In this document: positions 57,280 through 64,000 of the stretch, in pieces | How positions within the stretch are numbered: position 1 is the first letter of the stretch | Layout of the letters: each line of letters opens with the position of its first letter | Assembly (NCBI GenBank): GCA_018268105.1 | Contig: JAFDXG010000076.1 | Location: forward strand, 1-64,000 | Reading direction: 5' to 3' | DNA: 64,000 nt | Origin: Bacteroidota bacterium | GTDB taxonomy: Bacteria; Bacteroidota; Bacteroidia; Chitinophagales; Chitinophagaceae | Made by a program: the position numbers and the translations under genes | The notes under the pieces: generated by a model | What the model was told of the DNA's origin: nothing | What the model saw: the letters and a program-made list of their open reading frames with translations, nothing else | Database searches by the model: none

Positions 57280-57846
57280 TCAGTTTTTTACCCTTTCTAC
57301 GTATTCTCCTGTTTTGGTATTAATCCTTATCAATTCACCTTCTTCAACAAAAAGGGGAACCATTACGGTCGCCCCTGTTTCTACAGTTGCTGCTTTTAGA
57401 GTGCGTGTTGCTGTGTCGCCTTTTACACCAGGTTCACTATAGGTGACTAATACTACAATTTTATCAGGCAATTCCACACTCATCGGTTGTTCTGTTTCCG
57501 TATTTATCAATACCCCTACTTCCTGACCATCTTTCAAAAACTGTGGCGCATCAATTAATTGCTCCTGAATGGCAATCTGTTCGAATGTTTCATTGTCCAT
57601 GAAATTATAACCGGAGTCATCTTTGTACAAAAACTGAAAGCTCTTTTTCTCTACCCTCACAGGATAGATATTATCCCCGGAGTTCCAGGTTTTCTCAATA
57701 CTCCTGTTATTATCTACCCCTTTCAATTTTGCCCAAACTTTTGCGGCCGCCCGGGCTGTTTTATTTTCACCAAATTCTACAACGCTGTATAGGCTGCCAT
57801 CCAATTTTAGGATCATGCCTCTGCTGATATCTGCTGTATTAGCCAT
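57280..57846 (-). CDS. efp: Elongation factor P
   Basis: From the ATG at 57846 (the frame opens at TTG 57873) the protein is 188 residues, the standard EF-P length, starting MANTADISRGMILKLDG. The domain I tip loop reads GENKTARAAAKVWAKLKGV instead of the common PGKG form; counted back from the conserved KL, the usual modified-residue position carries Arg. The second and third domains are normal (FLYKDDSGYNFMDNETFEQ and PLFVEEGELIRINTKTGEY). EF-P relieves ribosome stalling at polyproline. It is ahead of accB and accC on the same strand; this gene order is common in bacteria. Confidence 0.95.
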   Translation of the reverse strand: MANTADISRGMILKLDGSLYSVVEFGENKTARAAAKVWAKLKGVDNNRSIEKTWNSGDNIYPVRVEKKSFQFLYKDDSGYNFMDNETFEQIAIQEQLIDAPQFLKDGQEVGVLINTETEQPMSVELPDKIVVLVTYSEPGVKGDTATRTLKAATVETGATVMVPLFVEEGELIRINTKTGEYVERVKN

Positions 57847-57870
57847 ATTGATTTTTTTTGAAAGTGCGGG

Positions 57871-57878
57871 CAAAGATA
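57871..57878 (-). promoter_or_regulatory. Candidate -7 box for efp
   Basis: The minus strand reads TATCTTTG, a full match to TAnnTTTG, 24 bases upstream of the efp ATG. The -33 region has no TTTG at the usual spacing. The box supports ATG 57846 over the TTG at 57873, which falls inside it. Confidence 0.4.
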
Positions 57879-58048
57879 AGTGGAATTTACATTACCCGGT
57901 TAATATACTGAAAGGTTCTGTTGAAAGAAGGGCTAATATCAAATTCCAAATGTTTATCAACCAAATCGTATTTTCGGTTTTCCATTTCCCCTAAATCCTA
58001 TACCTGATAAAATTTATTAAACTAACATATTAATCAAACAATTTTGCA

Positions 58049-59143
58049 ATGTTTATTGTAGATGCCCACCTCGACCTTAGTATGAATGCAATGGAATGGA
58101 ACAGAGATATTACTCAATCTATTTTCCAAATCCGTGAAAGAGAACAACACTTTACCGACAAGCCCGACAGGGGAAAAGGTACAGTAAGTTTGCCGGAATT
58201 ACGGAAGGGAAATATCGGGTTGGTTTTTGCTACACAGATTGCAAGGTTTGTTGCCCCCGATAATAAGTTACCCGGGTGGCATTCCCCGGCTCAAGCCTGG
58301 GCCCAAACCCAGGGACAACTGGCATGGTATAAAGCGATGGAAGATGCAGGTGAAATGAAAATGATTACTTCCCGTCAGGAATTGGAGGCACATCTCAGCC
58401 TTTGGATGAATGACAAAAACAATGACAACAAACCTATTGGGTTCATATTAAGTCTTGAGGGTGCAGACTCTTTGATTACAGTTGATAATCTTCGTTTGGC
58501 CTATAACTATGGACTTCGGGCGGTGGGTCCTGCCCATTATGGACCCGGCAGGTATGCTAATGGAACAGATGCTACCGGGGGATTAAATAAAGATGGCATC
58601 GCTCTACTCAAAGAAATGCAACAACTAAATTTGATACTGGATGCAACACATCTCTGTGATGATGCATTTTGGCAAGCGATGGATATATATAATGGACCCG
58701 TTTGGGCAAGTCATAATAACTGCAGAAAAATTGTAAATCACAACCGCCAGTTTAGTGACGAGATGATAAAAACTTTGATAAGTAAAGATGCAGTAATTGG
58801 ATGTGCCTTAGATGCATGGATGATAGTTCCCGGATGGGAAAGACGGGTTTCAGACCCGTTAAAAATGAATTGTAGTCTGGATAAAGCAGCCGATCATATT
58901 GATTATATCTGTCAGTTAGCCGGTAATACGCTTCATTCGGGCATAGGTAGCGATCTTGATGGTGCATTTGGCCGAGAACAATCACCATACGATCTGGATA
59001 CGATTGCCGATCTGCAAAAGTTTGTTGGGATACTTGAACGGCGTGGATACAATTCAACTGACTTATCAAATATTATGCATAACAACTGGATTAATTTCCT
59101 GAAGAAATCATTACCCGAAAACAATAATTTGTTGAAAAAATAA
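58049..59143 (+). CDS. Dipeptidase of the M19 (renal dipeptidase) family
   Basis: The 364-residue protein is a metal-dependent amidohydrolase-type barrel. Metal ligands are suggested by FIVDAHLDLSMNA (His7, Asp9), LSLEGADSL (Glu near 135), DATHLCDDAFW and VWASHNNCRKI (His near 219). The C-terminal SGIGSDLDGAFG (about 300-311) is typical of M19. It hydrolyses dipeptides. There is no signal peptide, so it is cytoplasmic. It is convergent with the UbiD-like gene, eight bases apart at their stops. Confidence 0.9.
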   Translation: MFIVDAHLDLSMNAMEWNRDITQSIFQIREREQHFTDKPDRGKGTVSLPELRKGNIGLVFATQIARFVAPDNKLPGWHSPAQAWAQTQGQLAWYKAMEDAGEMKMITSRQELEAHLSLWMNDKNNDNKPIGFILSLEGADSLITVDNLRLAYNYGLRAVGPAHYGPGRYANGTDATGGLNKDGIALLKEMQQLNLILDATHLCDDAFWQAMDIYNGPVWASHNNCRKIVNHNRQFSDEMIKTLISKDAVIGCALDAWMIVPGWERRVSDPLKMNCSLDKAADHIDYICQLAGNTLHSGIGSDLDGAFGREQSPYDLDTIADLQKFVGILERRGYNSTDLSNIMHNNWINFLKKSLPENNNLLKK

Positions 59144-59150
59144 ATCTGAT

Positions 59151-61076
59151 CTATTTTACTACTGCTTCCTCACCATACATCTGTTCTTTAAACTGCAGGG
59201 AGGGAGAAGAGATGAATGGTCCAATATTAAGTTGATTCCATTTGTTGTCCACTGACTCAATAGTTCTATCATCAGCAACGATAATATTTGGCCAGTCTCG
59301 TTCAAATCCATCAAGTTCCTTTATCTTCCTTGTGCCATCAAGTCCAATACAGGCAAATATTTTACCCCTACAACTTTTAGAAGGGGCTTCGAACAATATA
59401 TGGTCTCTTTTGGGATCAAGATTGTTGCAAAATCGCCAAAGCGCCGTACTTAATTTATGTGGGTCAACTGATTGTTCAATATAAAGTATCATTTTTATTT
59501 GTTCAATGCCCGTTATCTCCTCGCAAATCTTTTTGTGAAGCTCCCGTATATGCCCCTGCCGGTTTTTCTGCACTGAAATGATTATGCAGGGAATACCTAA
59601 TCTACCTGTTAACACATTGACTTTATTTATTTCAGGGAAAGCATCAATAATATCTGTTTCTTTTATTATTAACTCAGTCTCAGGGATCATATACCTTTCA
59701 TCATATTCTTCTTCTAACTGATTAGTACCATCAATACACATCTTTCCTCCGAAGCCTAATTTACTGCAACTGTGATCCAATACATCCATTGGACCAGTAG
59801 TAAAAAAAATATTAGCTGCAACATTTAAATTCCTGAAAATAGTTTTTGCCAGCAAGTAATAATTTTTGATATCTGTATGCTCGTCAGCAATTATAAGAAT
59901 TTTATTAAACATCATTTGACCTGCACCCCACATGGCATTCATTACCTTCTGTGCCTGTCCTGCATATTCTTTTTTAATTTGGGTTATTACCAGGTTGTGA
60001 AAGACCCCCTCAACCGGCATATCCATATCAACAATCTCCGGCACCATCATCATTTTTATCGGAGCAAGAAAAATTCGTTCAGTAGCTTTTCCAAGCCACG
60101 CATCTTCCTGTGGAGGTATTCCAACAATAGTTGCCGGATACACTGGATTTTTCTTGTGTGTAATGCAGGTAACATGAAATTTTGGATACCAGTCGGGTAA
60201 TGAATAATAGCCTGTATGATCGCCAAAAGGACCTTCCCATATTAGCTCATCACCAGGATCAACATAACCTTCAATGACAAAATCTGCGTCAGAAGGCACT
60301 TCCAGTTCCGGCTGTGTAATACATTTTACAAGCTCCACCTTCTTCTTTCTCAAAAAGCCTGCGAGCATATATTCGTCTACATTTTCCGGGAGGGGAGCAG
60401 TTGCTGAATATGCATATACCGGGTCACCGCCCAGCGCAACAGCAACAGGCATTTTTTTACCAGCCGTTTTATAACCATTATAATGCCTGGCAGAAACTTT
60501 GTGTTTATGCCAATGCATACCCGTTGTTTTACGATTAAATATCTGCATGCGGTACATGCCTACATTACGGATTCCAGTATTGATATCTTTGGTATGAATA
60601 ATAGGTAATGTGATAAAAGGTCCGCCATCTTTTGGCCAACAGGTTATTACAGGTAAACGTGATAAGTCAGGTTCCGAAAAAATTATTTCCTGACATACTC
60701 CTCTCCCTTTTTTTATCTTAGGCATCCAGGAAGCAAATTCGCTGAGTTTGGGAAGGAGGTTGAGTTTATCCAGTATGCTTTCTTTGGGCTTAGTCAGTAA
60801 TTTAAAAAGCTGTTCAATTTCAAAAGCAACATCGTCAAGTTGCTTTATACCAAGCGCCATACACATACGCTTCTCACTTCCATAGGCATTCATCAGCACA
60901 GGGAAGTCATATCCGGTATTTTCGAAGAGAAGGGCCTTGCCACCATTTCCACTTTTACTTACCCGATCTGTTATTTCGGCTATTTCAAGTCGGGGGTCTA
61001 CAAAAGATTTTATTCTGATAAGCTCACCCGCTTTTTCTAAAGCTTTAATAAAATCATCCTGATTGCGATAGGCCAT
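59151..61076 (-). CDS. UbiD-family decarboxylase
   Basis: I start at the ATG at 61076 (MAYRNQDDFIKALEK); the frame opens at a TTG 36 bases upstream. The resulting 641 residues are longer than E. coli UbiD (about 500). UbiD signatures include SRLPVITCWPKDGGPFITLP and IWEGPFGDHTGYYSLPDWYP (about 290-310), the latter with the prenyl-FMN-binding region, and YPATIVGIPPQEDAWLGKATE. Such enzymes decarboxylate aromatic acids with prenyl-FMN; in Bacteroidota they are usually assigned to menaquinone synthesis. No ubiX is in the window. It follows the DUF6089 gene by 39 bases. Confidence 0.9.
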   Translation of the reverse strand: MAYRNQDDFIKALEKAGELIRIKSFVDPRLEIAEITDRVSKSGNGGKALLFENTGYDFPVLMNAYGSEKRMCMALGIKQLDDVAFEIEQLFKLLTKPKESILDKLNLLPKLSEFASWMPKIKKGRGVCQEIIFSEPDLSRLPVITCWPKDGGPFITLPIIHTKDINTGIRNVGMYRMQIFNRKTTGMHWHKHKVSARHYNGYKTAGKKMPVAVALGGDPVYAYSATAPLPENVDEYMLAGFLRKKKVELVKCITQPELEVPSDADFVIEGYVDPGDELIWEGPFGDHTGYYSLPDWYPKFHVTCITHKKNPVYPATIVGIPPQEDAWLGKATERIFLAPIKMMMVPEIVDMDMPVEGVFHNLVITQIKKEYAGQAQKVMNAMWGAGQMMFNKILIIADEHTDIKNYYLLAKTIFRNLNVAANIFFTTGPMDVLDHSCSKLGFGGKMCIDGTNQLEEEYDERYMIPETELIIKETDIIDAFPEINKVNVLTGRLGIPCIIISVQKNRQGHIRELHKKICEEITGIEQIKMILYIEQSVDPHKLSTALWRFCNNLDPKRDHILFEAPSKSCRGKIFACIGLDGTRKIKELDGFERDWPNIIVADDRTIESVDNKWNQLNIGPFISSPSLQFKEQMYGEEAVVK

Positions 61077-61115
61077 ACTTTGATTCTTCAGGAAGCAAAG
61101 ATAGCGTTGCAAAGG

Positions 61116-62012
61116 CTAAAAAACATTTACAGGACAACGAAGATCCCGAAGTGCTTTCTGATTGCCGGAAAAATTCTCTTTAGGAAATAAAGTATAAGTT
61201 ATTGTAATACCAGAAAAGTAATACCAGTCTTTAGTTTTAGGATTACCTCTTTTTGTACCTGCGGCAGGATATGTTTGACTTCCACCTTTCAATTCATCTC
61301 CACGGTAGGCCATTTCTGCACTGGAAACACCGTATTTCCCTGTTATCAGGATATTGTAGTCAGCATAAGTAGTACTAACATCATCTAAATAATCAGTAAA
61401 AGTTTTATTAAATCTAAATTCCCAGCCAATGGCAATATTCTTATTAACGGCGAATTTTATTCCGGCACCAAAAGGTATGGAAAACTGGTTAAGATTATAC
61501 AATTTACGATCAGGGTAAGCAGCTAAGCCTTGTCCTTCAGTCCCGAGAGGCATTAACCAACGCAATGTTCCGGTTGAATCATAAGTATAAGGAGAAAAAT
61601 GAAATAATGATACACCTGCAAAAATATACGGAGTATATCTTTTTTCTGCAATGTTAAATACTTCGTACACACCCGTAATACTTGCATCATAGATGGCAGA
61701 ACTAAAATCAAGATTTCTTTTACGTTTTTCAAGGCTCCGGGCATACTTATCTGAAGCACTGATCTTGCCATATGTGGCAAGCCCCCTTAAGAAAACTCTG
61801 TCGGCAAGTTCAATCCTTCCACCTAAAGAAAAGGCAGGTTTAGCCTGAGAAAAAGTATAGACACTTTCCTGCAATTCACCCTGATAATTTGCAAACCCTG
61901 CGAAGCCTTCAAAACTAAAACGCTCGATAACCTGGTATAAAAAGTTCTGGGATTGGGTTGCAACTGAAGCTAAAAGCAATGAGATGCTAAATAAAATCTG
62001 TTTCACTGTCAT
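61116..62012 (-). CDS. Outer-membrane beta-barrel protein (DUF6089 type)
   Basis: From the ATG at 62012 (the frame opens at TTG 62036) the 298-residue protein starts MTVKQILFSISLLLASVA, a signal peptide. The rest alternates beta strands with long loops: FEGFAGFANYQGELQES, a pattern recalled from DUF6089, then FIFAGVSLFHFSPYTYD and AIGWEFRFNKTFTDYLDDV. The C-terminus is extended past the barrel. The family is confined to Bacteroidota; its function is unknown, but related proteins sit in the outer membrane. It precedes the UbiD gene on the same strand. Confidence 0.75.
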   Translation of the reverse strand: MTVKQILFSISLLLASVATQSQNFLYQVIERFSFEGFAGFANYQGELQESVYTFSQAKPAFSLGGRIELADRVFLRGLATYGKISASDKYARSLEKRKRNLDFSSAIYDASITGVYEVFNIAEKRYTPYIFAGVSLFHFSPYTYDSTGTLRWLMPLGTEGQGLAAYPDRKLYNLNQFSIPFGAGIKFAVNKNIAIGWEFRFNKTFTDYLDDVSTTYADYNILITGKYGVSSAEMAYRGDELKGGSQTYPAAGTKRGNPKTKDWYYFSGITITYTLFPKENFSGNQKALRDLRCPVNVF

Positions 62013-62163
62013 GTTTTTAAATGAATGTTTTAACAACGGGACAGGATATTAAGATCTGGATTTGGCAAATAGATTGCCATAAATTCAAAATAAGTCAATT
62101 TATTTCATATAGTGATAAGTTTTCACAATACTTACACAATTTTGATCTATGACAATTTGTAGA

Positions 62164-63060
62164 TTACCATAAACTCACGGGATATTCTCCTTTGGATATC
62201 AATGCATTAATATTGTTTTCAACATCAGGAGCATCCTCTTTATAAGTTACTCCAAACCATTTTGCACTGGTAGGGATTACTTTTAAAACATTATCAGTCA
62301 TTGTAATAAACCTGGCAGCAACATCGACAACGTATATTTCAGACTTAATTTGATTAAGGTTTAATTTTAAAAAATCATCAAACAAATCTTTACAAATGCT
62401 GAAAACATAAGGTGTAAAGCACCAAAAATTCATTGACACCTTTGAATCAGATGAGACTTCAACTTCTGCTCCATCATCTTCAAAAACTATCTTGTTGCCT
62501 TTAGCAAAAATTTTTGTTCTTTCTTTTATTTCGATAAGGTTTCCTGCCGTATCAACTTTACAAACACCACGGCTAACTGAACCATTTTCCGACAAAGTTT
62601 TTACAAGCTCATATCCAATAAGCCCAAAGGTGTGATCATTCGCTTCAGTAGTTAAAAATTTATATGCTTTTTCAAATGCATCTCTTCCATAAAAATCATC
62701 AGCATTAATCACAATAAAAGGCTCATGCACTTTACCCGATGCACACAAGACAGCATGAGCTGTTCCCCATGGTTTTGATCTTTCCTGTGGAATATCATAT
62801 CCTTCTGCAAAAGATTTCAAATCCTGAAAAACATAGTCAATCTCTATCTTCCCTTTGAGTTTTGTTTCAAATATTTCTTTAAAATCATCAACAAAATCTT
62901 TACGGATGATAAAAACAACTTTGCCGAAACCTGCTTTTATAGCATCATAAATTGAATAATCCATAATAGTTTCGCCTGAAGGTCCAAAACGTTGTATCTG
63001 CTTTAAACTTCCATAGCGGGACGCCATTCCGGCAGCCATAATGACAAGTGTAGGTTTCAT
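62164..63060 (-). CDS. Sugar-phosphate nucleotidyltransferase
   Basis: The 298-residue protein opens TLVIMAAGMASRYGSLKQI, the G-x-G-T/S-R loop of NTP transferases, with Lys20 near the phosphates. The metal-binding aspartates are in FIVINADDFYGRDAF (about 118-130). It transfers a nucleotidyl group to a sugar 1-phosphate, giving an activated sugar for a glycan. The C-terminal part has no left-handed helix, so it is a monofunctional type. The exact sugar is unknown. It is divergent from the SMP-30 gene, 181 bases apart. Confidence 0.9.
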   Translation of the reverse strand: MKPTLVIMAAGMASRYGSLKQIQRFGPSGETIMDYSIYDAIKAGFGKVVFIIRKDFVDDFKEIFETKLKGKIEIDYVFQDLKSFAEGYDIPQERSKPWGTAHAVLCASGKVHEPFIVINADDFYGRDAFEKAYKFLTTEANDHTFGLIGYELVKTLSENGSVSRGVCKVDTAGNLIEIKERTKIFAKGNKIVFEDDGAEVEVSSDSKVSMNFWCFTPYVFSICKDLFDDFLKLNLNQIKSEIYVVDVAARFITMTDNVLKVIPTSAKWFGVTYKEDAPDVENNINALISKGEYPVSLW

Positions 63061-63241
63061 ATATTTATGGTATTAATGTACAATTCACATTTTTTGAGTT
63101 GCGAAAATAAAGAAACTAACCTAAATAGGATTTGCACAGGCAATCAATATTCCTCAATAAGTTAAAATAAGATTGTAATTGCCACTTAAGCTGGTATTTT
63201 GATTTAATTTACGGCTCTTCAAAACAGAAAAATCTTATTAT

Positions 63242-64000
63242 ATGAGCAAAGATCAGATTAAAGCAAAACTTGAACTGGATGCAAAGGCTAAATTAGGAGA
63301 AGGTACAATATGGCACCCCGACGAAAATCTTTTATACTGGGTAGATATAGAGGGCAAAAAGCTACATATTTATAATCCGGAAAACGGTTGTGATATTGAA
63401 TTTGAAACAAATCAAAGAATAGGTACTGTTGTGCCGGTAGCCGGAGGAGGTGTTTTAACGGCATTACAAGACGGGATATACAGTTTTGATATATCTACCG
63501 GCTTATTCCATTTTATAAATAATCCTTTACCAGAGATAAACATAAGATTTAATGATGGGAAATGTGATCCGGCAGGAAGGTTTTGGGTGGGAAGCATGCA
63601 CTTGTCTCAAATAAAGGGAGCAGCATCTCTTTACCGCATGAATTGCGATACATCAGTAATTGAGGTTTTGAATGGTGTAACCGTTTCTAATGGAATTGTA
63701 TGGACGCAGGACAAAAAAACCATGTATTATATAGACTCCCCTTTAAGAAGGATTGATGCATTTGATTACGATAATGCATCCGGTTCAATTAACAACAGAA
63801 GAATTGTAGTTTCAATTCCTGAAGGTTTAGGTGATCCTGATGGCATGTCAATAGATATTGAAGGGAAATTATGGGTGGCACTATGGGGTGGATTTTGTGT
63901 CTGCAGATTTGATCCCTCAACGGGCGAACTTTTACAAAAAATTGAAGTTCCCGCTCCGCATGTAGCCTCCTGTGCTTTTGGAGGTAAAAATCTTGATATA
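63242..64000 (+). CDS. SMP-30/gluconolactonase family protein (3' end beyond window)
   Basis: The 253 codons in the window start at the ATG at 63242. SMP-30 features seen are KLGEGTIWHPDENLLYWVDI (metal-binding Glu in GEGTIW), RFNDGKCDPAGRFWVGSMH and VSNGIVWTQDKKTMYYIDS (metal-binding Asn in SNGI), then GDPDGMSIDIEGKLWVALWG with an Asp. These fit a six-bladed propeller that hydrolyses sugar lactones with a divalent metal. About 30 to 50 residues should be missing from the end. No signal peptide, so it is cytoplasmic. The promoter region overlaps with that of the nucleotidyltransferase. Confidence 0.92.
   Translation, partial: MSKDQIKAKLELDAKAKLGEGTIWHPDENLLYWVDIEGKKLHIYNPENGCDIEFETNQRIGTVVPVAGGGVLTALQDGIYSFDISTGLFHFINNPLPEINIRFNDGKCDPAGRFWVGSMHLSQIKGAASLYRMNCDTSVIEVLNGVTVSNGIVWTQDKKTMYYIDSPLRRIDAFDYDNASGSINNRRIVVSIPEGLGDPDGMSIDIEGKLWVALWGGFCVCRFDPSTGELLQKIEVPAPHVASCAFGGKNLDI

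Overview
This window looks like the chromosome of a Bacteroidota bacterium, most likely in the order Chitinophagales (family Chitinophagaceae). The evidence is a SusC/SusD pair with an ECF sigma/FecR switch, proteins of the DUF4294 and DUF6089 type, a type III glutamine synthetase, AT-rich spacers and promoter-like boxes of the form TTTG-N(18-21)-TAnnTTTG. I see no phage, insertion sequence, CRISPR array, rRNA or tRNA.

Layout. 1-86 is the 5' end of gyrA, leaving the window on the minus strand. 434-2224 is a ClC chloride channel with CBS domains. 2375-10985 is a tight minus-strand operon: a GT2-DUF2062 glycosyltransferase, a giant MMPL/acyltransferase/methyltransferase fusion, a CrtI-like oxidoreductase, a C45-type acyltransferase and acpS. 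This set is the 'accessory half' of a flexirubin or aryl-polyene pathway; the ketosynthase half is not in the window. A rhomboid protease (11161-12006) and a decayed gene with four in-frame stops and no frameshift (12218-13003) follow. 13137-19020 holds three secreted glycoside hydrolases, two of them GH29 alpha-L-fucosidases. 19223-23384 is housekeeping: mgtE, a SET-domain protein, a fructosamine-kinase-like gene and folC.

23719-40089 is a carbohydrate region. An ECF sigma factor and FecR sit upstream of SusC (with an STN signalling domain), SusD, a surface lipoprotein, a Tat-exported Gfo/Idh/MocA oxidoreductase and a DUF1080 lipoprotein. A strong terminator closes the run. A second DUF1080 protein, carrying two copies of the domain, lies at 23719-25095. 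No classical glycoside hydrolase is present in the locus, so a 3-keto-glycoside (oxidise, then cleave) route is the best guess. An orphan two-component sensor kinase adjoins it.

40527-49249 carries katG, a candidate leader or small RNA bounded by terminators, a GH116 glucosidase, a COG0523 metal-chaperone GTPase, a YjbR-like protein and a sialidase-fold secreted protein. A perfect 15-bp Fur-box-like dyad lies between the last two. 49368-52861 is a small surface-polysaccharide group. 53037-64000 is core metabolism: glutamine synthetase III, the efp-accB-accC run, an M19 dipeptidase, a UbiD decarboxylase, an outer-membrane DUF6089 protein, a sugar nucleotidyltransferase and the start of an SMP-30 lactonase.

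All family calls come from reading motifs by eye. No database search was run, so family names are recognition and pathway roles are inference.
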